Shown here: piece after piece, positions 30,980-42,879 of the stretch
Layout: every line of letters starts with the position of its first letter
Position numbering within the stretch: the stretch's first letter is position 1
Source of the DNA: Anastatus disparis
Taxonomy: Eukaryota; Arthropoda; Insecta; Hymenoptera; Eupelmidae
Assembly (NCBI GenBank): GCA_017163975.1
Contig: JAFFSR010000353.1
Span: forward strand, 3,042,501-3,106,500
Direction: 5' to 3'
Length of the DNA: 64,000 nt
Made by a program: the position numbers and the translations under genes
Notes under the pieces: generated by a model
What the model saw: the letters and a program-made list of their open reading frames with translations, nothing else
The model's database searches: none
What the model was told of the DNA's origin: nothing

Positions 30980-31260
30980 CTAAACTTTGAAATAAATTTT
31001 TGATCATGTAAGTCAGAGCTATCAATAAGGAGTTATGACAGTTCAAATCATATATTTTCATGTGATTTATTTTTTATATTGAATATAAATATATATTTTC
31101 ATGTGATTTATTTTTTATATTGAATATAAATATATATTTTCATGTATGATTTATTTTTCATACTGAAAATAAATTATACATGAACATATATATTTTAAAC
31201 TTTCATAACTCCTTACTGATGGCTCTGACTTACATGATTAAAAATTTATTTAAAAGCTTA
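30980..31260. repeat. Small foldback with tandem duplication in its loop
   Basis: aaatttttgatcatgtaagt...aaggagttatgac (about 30990-31040) is mirrored at about 31200-31252. The loop holds a ~51-bp tandem duplication (tgatttattttttatattg...). Confidence 0.75.
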
Positions 31261-31694
31261 TGTGAAATGAAAGAAAATAAGCCCTCGAAAAGCAATTTCT
31301 GAATTGGCGAACAATGACTGATTTTTATAACTATGTAATACATATAAAAACGAATAGAAAACTTTAAAATTTAGGTCTGCAAAAAATCATGCTAATTCAC
31401 CTCTTCATTCACAACAAGAAGTATTCCCTCTAAAACATCAAAATAGACTTTTCCCAAAATTTTGAAAAATTTTCGAATTTCAAGGATCTATTGCTCTCGA
31501 TACTTTCAATCTAGATCATTGAAAATTTTCTTACATATTTTAGGTAACAAACTGAATATATTTTTAGAGTTTCAGCGATTTTTATTTCTTAGCTCTTCCA
31601 GTTGATGTGAAATGTCCCATTTATATATGTATAGATGTACACACATATATCCATAAATACACATATTTTCACATATACACATATATATTCATAT

Positions 31695-31740
<46 letters not shown>

Positions 31741-32089
31741 GCACACACACACACACATATATATATACACATATATGTATGTATATACATGTGTATATGT
31801 CTGCGTATGTGTATATATATATATATGTAAATATTTAAATATGATTATAAAATTGGAAAAGGAATAATTCTTCTAGTCATTAGTTACTCGATGTTTAATT
31901 AATAAGGAAAATCTCCATTTAGTTATCAATTAAATTTTTCATAGTTAAAAATTGAAAGTTAGTTATGAACTAGATGATTTAATTAATAACTAGAATAGTT
32001 AATTAACTTTTAACTGATAACGAAAATTCAGTTCTGAAATATTTTTTCTTAATTAGGGATTAAACTGTCAATTATTAATTAAAAGGTCA
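31261..32089. other. AT-rich non-coding stretch with a CA microsatellite
   Basis: (CA)n and (TATA)n lie at about 31675-31830, preceded at about 31602-31622 by one stray unit resembling the 50-bp minisatellite (gatgtgaaatgtcccat). From about 31880 to 32060 ttagttat/ttaattaa words alternate. No gene. Confidence 0.6.
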
Positions 32090-32345
32090 GGCTATTCTCT
32101 GATTTCTTATGAGTCATTCGGTGGATTTTCCTTTATCTTTCTATCCACGATAAAACGGGATTTCACGTTTTTCATTTCTTGTAAATACAAATCTTGATAA
32201 CGTGGATTCTTATGCATACTAAAGTTCAATTTCTACATTAAAAAAAAAATTAAAATTAAAATTAATTTTTGAAATTTTATTAAACTATTATGAGATAATA
32301 AATCATAATTATGAGATTATAATCTCTCAAAAGAAAAAACAAAAA
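32090..32345 (+). repeat. Inverted repeat arm (partner about 35190-35485)
   Basis: gctattctctgatttcttatga, ggattttcctttatctttc and aataaatcataattatgaga are matched in inverted order on the other side of a ~2.9-kb core. Together they may be the long ends of a ~3.4-kb element or two inverted copies of one repeat. Confidence 0.6.
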
Positions 32346-34650
32346 TGCTTTTAAAATCCAACCTGAAGTGTTCCGTCCTTAGATATGAGGAAATCTCTGT
32401 AACTTTTTCATTTTGAGAACTCGACTGTACAACAATTTAAAAGTCTTGTAATGGGGGAATTTGTTCCCTATCCCCCAGTTACTATTATTTTAACTCTACA
32501 GTATCAACTCTGAATAAATAGCAATTTACTTATTATTTTTTCTTAAATTTTACTCTGAATAAAAAAATCTGAATTTATTAGCAATCAACTCTCTCGGGTG
32601 GATTCTAATCGGGTCTTCGTAGGGAACAATAACGAAACCACCGATGTAAACCAGCAATAAATCAGTTATATATATTTTATAACAATACAATGTTAATAAA
32701 CACTTAAATAACACTGTTAAATAAAATATAAAAAGAAGTAATTTTCACTCTATATTTATTAAAATAAATTTAACATACTTTTACCCGACAATTTCTCGAA
32801 AATTGTGTAAGTGTAAAGAAACTTAGTGTAATTGAACTCTGGCTCGACTTAATAAATTCTCAGATTAATTATACTTAAATAAAATCCAATTAAACCCGTG
32901 AAATTAATTTAAGTTAATAATGGCGGCTACAACCGACGAGCAAAACGGCGACGCGCACTGACTCTAAATTATTAAATGATTTGATATTTAAGATGGAGGA
33001 CTCACCTTAAGGTACAAAGCGTTACTCTCCAAGAAAATAAAACAAAACTCCAATGATTTAACTCCAACTCCCAAAATCTCCTTTCCTCGTGTTAATAAAT
33101 TCCTCAGCTCTCTCGAAAATATCCAAAAATGACCAAATAATAAGGCAGCAAAATGGCAAAATGGCAGTGTAAAACTCTATTGAATAAATCCTAATAAAAT
33201 GGAGTCAAGACTCAAGAAAATGGCTCAACGAGCAGTAACAGGAAAACCAACAAGTGCAACCAGCAAGATCCAATAGAGAAGTGTGTCGATGGCGCGTCTT
33301 CTCTCGAGTTCCTTCCTCTTCATCCCTTCTTTTATCAATTACGTCATAAATAGGATAATGGTTGATTGGTTATTAATCCTTTTCGTAATTCTTATTTGTT
33401 AATTACAAAGGATGTTAACTCTTAACCAATCAACATCTTTCCTTTTGGCGGCTTCTTTTATGTTAGCGCCCTCTATTTCTGGCGCGCTCTATTTAACTTT
33501 CTATTTAGAAGACTCCATATATTTAGTTTTAATAATTATACCTATTATTGTAACGTTATCTCTCTCCAACGCTCGATTCTTTATCTTCTATTATCTCTCG
33601 CGCTCGAATTCACGTATCTTCATATAACATACTGATATAGATTAATATTTCTACAATTGCCCATGTATATACTCCCTCTACTACCGTTTCTACCTTTACT
33701 CATGTACATACGAGCCTGCTGCCGTTATTTGTACAATTACCCATGTATATACGAGCCTGCTATACAAGCTATAGCAGGCTCCCTTTTCGCTGATCCTTTA
33801 CCTTTTCATGCGCATGACTCGATTTCTGCCGCGAGTCGGTCATTTACCGACACTTCCCCGTTACTCTCGAGCACGTGTTACAAATGTTCCGCGTCGTTTC
33901 CCGGTTTTGCTCGTCATCGCGTACCGCGAGTGTATTGTGCGCATATACTTATACACCGGGTGTGTGTGTGTGTGTCAGTGTACAGGTGACAGTGCTGCGG
34001 CGTGCACGTCGTCATCGAGAACATAAGATGGCGACGCACAAGAACACTGTCACAGATTATTTTCTTTTCTAAACATGTGTTCTTTTCGTTGATCTGTTAT
34101 GTGCACTAGTGTTAAGAGGTTACAGCCATCACCGTAGCTTCAACTCCTAGTGCACAACAAGAAAACTGATGGTGACTGGGGTTTTTCCTTCACCACGTGT
34201 TCGGATGTGAGGTTAGGTTCCTCTTTCTCTCTTTCTCTCTCTAGCGGTAAGTCTTCTGCTCGTCGCTATGCTTCTTGTTTACCTCGAAACAAACAAGAGT
34301 AAACTGATTAATTTCTTTTATTTATATTAATTAACAAACTATTCAGTCAGTGCATTTCGGCTAATTTTCCTCTTTTCTTCTTTTTAATAAATATTTTATT
34401 GTGATGCAATAAATGCATCACAGTCTATAATACAAGTTTTTGGAGTGGCACACACTTTAATAAAGACTTAAATTACTTGTTTCTTAGAATATGTAATTAA
34501 ATTTTAGTATCGATTGAATGCTATTCACGGTACATAATTTTATGCGTTAAAAATGATACTTTTTTTTATATTTTCCTATGCGTGTTTCTTGAGCTATAAA
34601 AAAAGGAGCATACTTTCGATCATTCTCAAATTTTCTGAGCATAATGAATA
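32346..34650. other. Core between inverted arms; CpG-richer block, no firm gene
   Basis: No confident coding sequence. A direct duplication of cccatgtatatacgagcctgct-like text occurs at about 33660-33785. A CpG-richer block (about 33780-34250) ends in a splice-donor-like G|GTAAGT at 34246-34252 and could be the promoter and first exon of a host gene, but its frames (33657-34072) show no recognisable protein. Confidence 0.35.
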
Positions 34651-34660
34651 CGGTAAAAAT

Positions 34661-34916
34661 AACAGTTTAAGCCTACCCTGGTACATGTGCCCCTCTTTAG
34701 GAAGCTTTTTGACTATTTTTAATGTAAATGTAATTTTTAGGTGAAAACAACGGTTTAAGCCTACCCTGGTGCATGTGCCCCTCTTTAGGAAGCTTTTTTA
34801 CTATTCTTAATGTAAATGTAATTTTCACCTAAAAATTACACTTACATATAAAATAGTCAAAAAGCTTCCTAAAGAGGGCACTTGTACCAGCATAGGCTTA
34901 AACTGTTGTTTTTATT
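34661..34916. repeat. Two direct copies plus one inverted copy of an ~85-bp unit
   Basis: The unit gtttaagcctaccctggtac...aatgtaaatgtaatttt occurs at 34661-34747 and 34748-34830, and is inverted at 34831-34916. Confidence 0.85.
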
Positions 34917-34925
34917 TCCTCATAT

Positions 34926-35088
34926 CTGTGTCCTCAAAGCTTGTACAAGGGATCACAGAATTTAAAGTAACGCTACCTAGCGGCGTGAAGACGAATTGAT
35001 TTGTCCCCAATCATTAATGAGGTTTTATGTCATAATGTAGCGTGTCTTTAAATTTTGCGATCCCTTGTAAAAGTTTTGAGAACACAGG
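34926..35088. repeat. Small inverted-repeat element
   Basis: tgtgtcctcaaagcttgtac (34926 on) is mirrored by gtaaaagttttgagaacaca (about 35067-35086); arms of about 40 bp. Confidence 0.75.
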
Positions 35089-35189
35089 TAAGCCTGGCAC
35101 ACATAAGGTTAGATTATTGGATTATAGAAGCTCTTTGTTTTTCATTGAGCTGACTCTACGAGATTTATCTCGTTTTTTTCCTTCGAAAG

Positions 35190-35485
35190 AAAAAGATTTG
35201 TGAGCTCATTATCTCATAATTATGATTTATTATCTAATAATGTTTCAATAAAAGTTAAAAATTTATCTTTTTTTCTACTTATTTTTAATATGCAAATTGA
35301 ACTTTAGCATACCTAAGAATTCACGTTATAAAAATCTGTGTTTGAAATGGAAAATTCAGATAAAAATAGATAAAAATCTCCTATTAAGAAAATGAGAAAG
35401 GTGGAATCCCGCTTCGAAGTAGATGGAAAGATAAAGGAAAATCCACTAAATTATTCATAGGAAACCAGAGAATAGCCAGAAAATC
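35190..35485 (-). repeat. Inverted repeat arm (partner 32090-32345)
   Basis: Mirror of the 32-kb arm, with insertions and substitutions. Confidence 0.6.
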
Positions 35486-35644
35486 TACGTAAAAATCTAG
35501 CTTTAAACTACTAGAAATATTGTTCAGGAGAAGATATAATTCCAATTAAATAATCTATCAGAATCTAGCTAGAATTTAGTTTTCCTCACTAGATTTCCCA
35601 CATGGAAAATTTAACTAGATTCCCCAACTAGATTTTTTTGTTCG

Positions 35645-36085
35645 AGAATTTCGTGAAACGTATCTGAAATCTTGCCGACAATTTTTCAGCAACCTTTCGT
35701 AAAAGGTTTTCGCAAGCTATCTTAAAATTTTTCATAAAACTTTGTAGAAACCTTGCTGGAACCTTTCTTGATAGGTTTCTTGAAACATTTCTGAGATCTG
35801 ACCGATAACCTTACCAGAAAAGTTTTTACCAACTTTAATGAGACATTTCATGATACTTTGCAGAAACCTTGCTGGAATCTTTCATAAAAGGTTTATTAAA
35901 ATATATCATGAAATAATTCGGAATCCTTGATAAAAGCTTGCAGCAATCTTTTATGAAAAGTTTTCGCAAGATTACTTGTAATGTTTCATAAAGCTTTGCA
36001 GGAACCTGGTTAAAACTTTTCATTTAAGGTTTCTTACAACGTTTCTTAAAATATTTCTGAAATCTTCCTGAGGACATTCGCAGAA
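35645..36085. repeat. Degenerate 'cttgc/aacctttc' satellite, array 1
   Basis: Recurring units combine gaaatcttgcc, aaccttgctggaacctttca, the dyad ttca-taaaaggttt and cttgcaatatttcgtgaaat. Irregular period of about 60-70 bp. Same family as 37590-38545 and 40655-41460. Confidence 0.8.
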
Positions 36086-36206
36086 ACTTGTAAAAATTGA
36101 TAATAAGCGAAGTTTAGTAAAATAATTTTTCCTGTATGAAAAATTAAATTTTTTTTATATAATTAACTGAAATTTTTAGAGAATAGTTGATGCGCAACAG
36201 GTTATA

Positions 36207-36357
36207 TTTTTTTCCCAACGCGATGAGCAAAAACCGATTTTCGTTGCCTGTTTTGAGTAAGCAAAATACCACATTCCCTCACCAAGCGGGGAATGTAATA
36301 TTTTGCTCACTCAAAACAGGCACCAAAATCGGATTCCGCTCACCTTATTGGGAAAAA
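36207..36357. mobile_element. Palindromic MITE-like element (~150 bp)
   Basis: tttttcccaacgcgatgagc ... gctcaccttattgggaaaaa, about 65-bp imperfect arms around a short cacc-aagcgg loop. Confidence 0.75.
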
Positions 36358-36409
36358 CTCTATACCCCACTCGTGACAAAATAGGTCATCTACTCGTCTT
36401 TTTTGCTCA

Positions 36410-36900
36410 CTAGTAGGGTAATGTACTATTTTCTTTTCTATTGAAAGAATTAATTTTTTTACGAGAATTAATCATTTCAACCAAAAATAAGATGAAAACC
36501 AGATCTTTAATTACTAAAAATAATTTTTCATTTGTAAAAAAAAAATTAATTATATCCTTTGATTTTCAAGAAAATCTTTAAAAACTTCAAATATAGAGTT
36601 TAGGGTAAACAATTCTGTTTTCTAAAATTTTCTTGAACATAAATTATATTTTCCTTAGTAAAGAAAATATACGTTTTTATGATAAGAGATACGGCTTTCT
36701 TCCAAGTATTTGCTACAATAATTAATTATAATAATTTTTTGTATAGGAAAATGATAGAGATGTACAACTAGATCATCATTAATCAGATTAATTATCAATG
36801 ATTCAATTTTTGTACAAAACAAGAATAAATTAAAAATTTTGAAACGAAAATCAATTTTATTGGATTTTGTCGTTAGAATCTAATTTATTAATTACTTATG
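36410..36900. other. AT-rich tail shared with 38590-38860
   Basis: tttcaagaaaatctttaaaaac and the following ~150 bp recur after satellite array 2, so array plus tail form a dispersed composite repeat. No gene. Confidence 0.5.
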
Positions 36901-36909
36901 ATATATAAA

Positions 36910-36972
<63 letters not shown>

Positions 36973-37139
36973 TGATGATGATGATGATGATAATGATAAT
37001 AATAATATCTATTGCGTTCAGCCTTTAATATGAAGATACACCGAATAATACTTGAGTAAATAACAAACGACTGAATTGTTACTCGGTCGGTGATGAGGAT
37101 GAGGATGAGGATGAGGATGAGGATGAGGACGACGACGAC

Positions 37140-37178
<39 letters not shown>

Positions 37179-37242
37179 AATAATGACCATGACCATGACC
37201 ATGAGGATGAGGATGAGGATGAGGATGACGATGACGATGAGG

Positions 37243-37275
<33 letters not shown>
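36910..37275. repeat. Trinucleotide arrays within a duplicated segment
   Basis: (GAC)n then (GAT)n at 36910-36990, and GAG/GAT/GAC mixtures at 37090-37270. The flank atctattgcgttcagYcttt occurs after each array (37007, 37273), showing a ~266-bp duplication. Arg/Met/Ile-rich frames here are artefacts. Confidence 0.85.
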
Positions 37276-37589
37276 TCTATTGCGTTCAGTCTTTAATTTG
37301 AAGATACACCGATTAATACTTTAGTAAATAGCAAACAACAGAATTGTTACTCGGTCGGTATCAGGTTCTTCGGCCTACCGTTAATAAATAAAATTTGCTT
37401 TTAGGATTTATTTTACATAAAATGTATGATAGCGATACTCCAATTTTATTATAATTCATATAGCAATTAAACTTTGGATTTCATGTAAATGGATATCAAA
37501 TTCTACTGCTGTTAGGATTTAATTTAGAAGCATGCAAGTAATATGTTCTTATATTTCAACGTAAACGTCTATAATATATCTAATACTAA

Positions 37590-38545
37590 CGCAATGCTTT
37601 CTAAAAGGTTTCTGATAGTTTGCGGGAAACATTGCAATATTATTTTACAAAAGATTTCTCGCAATGTTATTCGTAATATTTCTAAAACTTTGCAGAAAAT
37701 TTTCATAAAAGGTTTCTTGCAATATTTCGTGCAATGTTTCTAAAATCTTGTCAATAACCTTGCAAGAACCTTTCATTAAAGAATGTTGCAAACTGTCTTA
37801 AAACGTTTCGTGAAATCTTGTAAGAACTTTGCTAGGACTTTTCGTAAAAGGTTTCTTGCAAAATTTTGTAAAATTTCCAGAAAATATTGCAGAAAACGTT
37901 GCTGGAACCATTTATAAAACTATTTCTAAAATCTTGCCAAAATCTTGGAGCAACCTTTCACAATAAGTTTTTGAAAGATTTCTTGATGAAATCTTTCAGG
38001 AAACTAGCTGGAACATTTTCTGAAAGGTGTCTGCAACATTTCATGAAATGCTTCTGAAATCTTGCGGAAAATCTTGCTGGAACCTATTACAAAAGGTTTC
38101 TCACAATGTTACGTGAAATGTTTCTGAAAGGTTGCCCATAACCTTTCAGCAACCTTTCATAAAAGAGTTTCTCAAGCTTTCTTAAAGGGAACCTTTCATG
38201 ATAGGTTTCTTGCAATATTTCGTGAAATATTTCTAAAATCTTACCGATAACCTCGGAGCAACCTTTAATAAAAGGTTTTCGAAAGCTTTTTTGAATTTTT
38301 TTGTGAATTCCTGCAGAAACCTTGCTGGAACCTTTCATGATAGATTTCTTGCAATATTTTGTAAAATGTTTCTGAATTCTTGTTGATAACCTAGCAACCA
38401 CTATTCATGAAAGGTTTCCGAAAGCTTTGATAAAACGTTTTATCAAACCTTGCAAAAACTTGATGATGAACCTTTCACCAAAAGTTTTTCACAACGTTCC
38501 TCGTACTCCTCTTGAAATCTTGTTAGGTACCTTGCAGAAACTTAC
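37590..38545. repeat. Degenerate 'cttgc/aacctttc' satellite, array 2
   Basis: Same family as array 1, about 15 units. The leading flank (tagcaattaaactttggatt at 37461) also precedes array 3, indicating segmental duplication. Confidence 0.8.
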
Positions 38546-38948
38546 AAAAACTAAAAATTAACAAAGATAAGTTAGGTAATGAAAAATTAAAATTTTTTCA
38601 TAAATTTAAATGCAATGTTTTATTTGCGAAGAAAATTTAATTATATCCTTTAATGTTCAAGAAAATCTTAAAAACTTTAAAAATAGAGTTGAATATAAAC
38701 AACTTTGTTTTATTAAGTATTTAAAACAAAGCGATAAAATTATTTGTTACAATTATGAATTAAATTAATCACTATTTCATTGGAAAAGGGTAGAGATATA
38801 CAATCAGCTAATAATTAGTCAGCTTAATTATTAATACTTCAATTTTTCATATACATACTACTAATTCATATATTATATATTATACTTCGTTCGGTTTATA
38901 TTACACTCCGGATTAATAAAAGAAATTCACTTCATGAATTTAACTAAC

Positions 38949-40473
38949 CACGGTGGTCCTGGAGTGATTTTGACCGTGAAGTTTTTGCACCTCAGATTTT
39001 CCTTTTGGATATGATTCTAGGTACATTGAGGATCAAATTCCAACAAGAATCAAAATCAAAGAATGAGCACTTTTTTATTTATTCAAATTTTTTTATATAT
39101 ATATTTTTTATAAAAAACTTTTTTTATCGATAATTTATGAGTTTAATTTCTAGATCACCGTTTTCGAATATAATTATAAATTATTTACATATTGTAAGCA
39201 AATATAATCGTAAATATATTTAGGAAAATCTGAACTTATGTAACAATCTAAGCGTAACGTTAAAATCAAGATTTTTTTCGTAAAACATTATAGTGATGAA
39301 AACTATGAGAAATGATACGTTTTCAAATTATTTAAAGATGGTACTTGATGTGATTGTAATTAGAAAATACTGTGTATTAATATTCTATAAGAACACGACA
39401 TCTACTTTTGGTATTTCAGTAACATCAAAACACATTTACAAAGCACATTTTCCACATTTGGATTCAAAGCTTTCACGGTGAATGTTATTCATTGTTTGTG
39501 GATTTTTTCAGCCGTGTAAGTTGTGGTTCAGAATACCGACTGTTGTAATATTCACAAAATGTTGATATTTTAAACCACAACTTACACGGATGAAATCCGA
39601 AAAAAAACCCTCTAATAATGTCTACATTTTCCATTTAAAAGATAGTATTGAAGAAAATCGAGGCCTAGATTTTTACAGTAAACAGGCTATAAAAGCGGTC
39701 TATTTTGATTTTTCTATAACATGAACTCATATAAAATATCGTAAAATGATTCTAATTATGCAGATAAGTTATTAAGAGCAGTCTGCGAATATAACTCACT
39801 GTACGTAACTTTGATAAAAAATATGTGTATGTTATCTATATATATGTCTGCATAATTAGAATCATCTTACGATATTTTATTATAGTCCATGTTGCAGAAA
39901 AATCAAAATGGACCGCTTCCATAGCCTGTTCGCTGTAAAAACCTAGGCCTCGATTTTCTTCAATACGATCTCTTACATGGAAATTGTACTTTTGGTATAA
40001 CTAAAATACCACAAGTACATGCAGTGTTCTTATAGAATATTAATACACAGTATTTTCTAATTACAATCACTTTAAGTACCGTCTTTAAATAATTAAAGAA
40101 TGCATCATTTTTCATAGTTTTTATCACTATAATGTTCTGCAAAAAAAATCTTAATTTTAACTTAACGTTTACATTGTTACACAACTTTAGATTTTCCTGA
40201 ATATATTTACAATAATATTTGCTTAAAATATGTAAATAATTTGTGATTAAATTAAAAAACGGCATTCTAGAAATTGAGCTCATAAATTATCAATAAAAAT
40301 TTTTTTTTATAAATAACGTATATATAAAATAAAATTTGAATAAATAAAAAAGTGCTCATTCTTAGATTTTAGTTTTTGTTGGAATTTGATGCTGAATGTG
40401 CCTAGAATCATATCTAGAAGGAAAATCTAAGGTGCAAAAATTTCATGGTCAAATTTACTCAAGAACCACCGTG
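38949..40473. mobile_element. 1.5-kb palindromic element
   Basis: The ends CACGGTGGT...ACCACCGTG are flanked by TAAC (38945-38948 and 40474-40477), a possible 4-bp duplication. The arms mirror each other for over 600 bp (ggatatgattctaggtacat and its mirror near 40400). The left arm has an extra ~200-bp insertion around 39423-39627 holding its own dyad (cagccgtgtaagttgtggtt at 39508 and mirror at 39572-39607). Frames in the arms (39293, 39960) mirror each other and are not genes. Confidence 0.8.
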
Positions 40474-40654
40474 TAACATGAAATTTTTGACAACAATACT
40501 TTCATTTTATTACTATTTATATAGCAATTTAACTTTGGATTTCATGTAAGTGCATTATGTATGCTGCTGTTAGAAATCATTATACTATCATGCAAGAAAT
40601 TTGTTCTTATATTTCTTTAGAAAAGTCTGTAAATCATACAATACATATTACGCA

Positions 40655-41460
40655 TGTTTTTTAAATATTTCTGAAAGTTTACGAAGTACATTGCAACATT
40701 CTTTTACAAGAGATTTTTGGAATGTTCCTCGTGATGTTTCTAAAACTTTGGCGAAAGCTTTTATATAACGTTTATCAAAATATTTCATGAAATGCTTCTG
40801 GAATCTTGCCAGGAAGCTTATAGCAACCTTTTATCAAAAGATTTTGGAAGCTTTTTTGAAATATTTCATGAATCCTTGCCGAAACCTTGCTAAAGTTTAT
40901 CATGAATGGTTTCTTGCAATATTTCGTGAAATTTTTTTAAAATTTTGCCAAAAACCTTTTTTGGAAGGTTTTCGCAACCTTTCTTAAAATGTTTCATAAG
41001 ACCTTGCAGAATCCTTGCTAGAATCTTTCATGGGAGGTTTCTTGCAATATTTTGATAAATGTTTCATGACACCTTGCAGGAATCTGGCTAAAAACTTTCA
41101 TGAAAGGTTTTCGCAATGTTTTATGAAATGTTTCTCAAATTTTGCTGGAACCTCTAATGAACGGTTTTTTTCAATATTTCGTAAAACGTTTCTTAAATCT
41201 TGCCAAAACCTTGCCATAATCTTTCATAAAAGGTGTTCGCAGACTTCATTGAAATATTGTATGAGACCATGCAGAAACCTCGCTGAAAATTTTGATGGAA
41301 GGTTTCCCACATTATTCCTTGAATTATTTCCTATAACCTTGTAGCAAGGTTGCAGCAATATTACACTGAAATATTTTATGAAACCTTTTAGCGATGTTGA
41401 GACAAGATTGCTGCCGCCTTGTGGCAACATTTTAGCGCAATATTTCAGTGAAAGTTTAAC
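40655..41460. repeat. Degenerate 'cttgc/aacctttc' satellite, array 3
   Basis: Same family as arrays 1 and 2. It is preceded by the same flank as array 2 and ends directly against a Maverick integrase fragment. Confidence 0.8.
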
Positions 41461-41484
41461 TGCAAGATTGTATGCTGCGTGGGA

Positions 41485-41876
41485 CACCGAACTATCGATA
41501 TGAAGCCCAACGAAGTTCTCAAACGTTTTAATAAAAAAATTGTTTCAACGAAAAAGCCAAAATTCAAAGTTGGTGATAAAGTTAGAGTAAGTGATGTGAA
41601 ACAGTCATTTGAGAAGGGAATACATCCAATTGGTCCACGGAGACATTCACAATAATTAATGTAGCAGCGACAGAACTAGTGACTTATCATCTCAAAGACT
41701 ATCGTGATCAACCTATCACTGGGGGCTTCTACGAGTAGGAACTCCAGTAAACAATGTATTCAGATGTATACCTTGTAAAAAAAGTCTTGAAGAAACGTGG
41801 TAATCTTTTCTATGTAAAATGGCTTGGTTTTGATAGTTTCCACAATAGCTGGATAAATAAAACAGAAGTACAATAA
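41485..41876 (+). pseudogene. Second Maverick integrase fragment (C-terminal part)
   Basis: Reading frames give IDMKPNEVLKRFNKKIVSTKK, KFKVGDKVRVSDVKQSFEKG, a one-base frameshift, then VTYHLKDYRDQPITGGFYE, two stops and a chromodomain-like tail (DVYLVKKVLKKRG...YVKWLGFDSFHNSWINK) to TAA at 41874-41876. It is closely similar to 5739-6280 but on the other strand and from a different Maverick insertion. The catalytic part is missing and satellite DNA begins where it is cut. Confidence 0.88.
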
Positions 41877-41933
41877 GTACTCCAATTTGAACGTTATTTC
41901 ATAAAATAAATTAACATGTACCTTACGGAATAA

Positions 41934-42281
41934 ATTCGTTTAGACATTTTTAAAAACTGGCCCTTGAGTTCTTTCAAATTCAAAGACTTGGATGCTGCAG
42001 GATTCTACTTTACAAATGAAATTGATAAAGTCCGTTGTTTTGAATGCTCTACAGAGATTTGTAGATGGAAAACTGGCGGAGATTCATTTTTAGAGCATAA
42101 AAAATGGAATAGCCGCTGCGACATCCTCCGAGATATGCCCGCTGATATTCCTGCAGATGATTCTTTACATAGTGAATGCAAAGTTTGCTATAATAAAGGA
42201 ATAGAGATTGCATTTTTACCGTGTGGATATTGCTGCTGTTGTTATCAATTTACCAGTAATGTTAAACAATACATAATCTAA
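41934..42281 (+). CDS. BIR-domain (IAP-like) protein, partial
   Basis: An open frame without an ATG encodes a full BIR domain: FKNWPLSSFKF, then AAGFYFTNEIDKVRCFEC, then a GGDSFLEHKKWNSRC end, giving the C-x2-C-x16-H-x6-C zinc pattern. The C-terminal CKVCYNKGIEIAFLPCG looks like the start of the RING finger typical of inhibitor-of-apoptosis proteins. The RING His is Tyr and the last Cys pair is disordered, so the RING is probably broken. It follows a Maverick integrase by 57 bases in the same direction, so it may be Maverick cargo; a host IAP exon or a viral-derived copy is also possible. The lack of an in-frame start suggests an exon or a decayed gene. Confidence 0.75.
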   Translation: MRLDIFKNWPLSSFKFKDLDAAGFYFTNEIDKVRCFECSTEICRWKTGGDSFLEHKKWNSRCDILRDMPADIPADDSLHSECKVCYNKGIEIAFLPCGYCCCCYQFTSNVKQYII

Positions 42282-42604
42282 AGAAGAAACATCAAGTTAA
42301 GAATAAGGGTATTTATATCTTAAGCACCTCAAACAAAAAAGATTTTTTTCGTTTTTAGGAAGTGATAGGAATCCTAACTAACGCACTCTATCTGTGAGGT
42401 ACAACAAAGAATCGTCACTTGTGAACCCCTTACTATAATATCTGAATATTATACATCATAAAGACTATATTTATCCAGCTTTTAAATAAGTCTTCGAAAA
42501 ATCATGCAATTCTATTAAAACATCTGTGAATTCAATTGATAATTTTAGTCGACAAAGTTGAACATGTCAGAAATCTATCCATTATCGGAGAGTTATGTGA
42601 AGGT

Positions 42605-42845
42605 AGTTGTATATTGAATTTGATTGAATTATTATCGAATTTGATGGAATTTATATTGAATTTAATCGAATTTTTATTAAACTTGATCGAATCATCATCG
42701 AATTCAATCGAACATGATCGAATTATTATCGAATTTGATCAAATTTGATCGAATTTGATCAAATTTGATCGAATTTGATCAAATTTGATCGAATTTTCAT
42801 TAAGCTTGATCAAATTATTATCGAATTCAATTGAATTTTCTAATT
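42605..42845. repeat. TTTGATCRAA decamer repeat
   Basis: The palindromic decamer tttgatcaaa and variants (gaatttgatc, gaattcaatc) repeat about 20 times. Confidence 0.85.
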
Positions 42846-42879
42846 TTGAAGATGCGTGATTGAAATGGCTAGATGTTAA

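Noticed and set aside
32448..33655. 1.2-kb LTR suggested by TGTAATGG...TTTCTACA
   Set aside because: No matching 4-6-bp duplication, no primer-binding or internal coding region, and no second copy in the window.
36888..37296. Arg/Met/Ile-rich frames on both strands
   Set aside because: Trinucleotide microsatellite translations.
40787..41487. Phe/Lys-rich frames (40787, 41015, 41224)
   Set aside because: Translations of satellite array 3; the same residues repeat with the satellite period.
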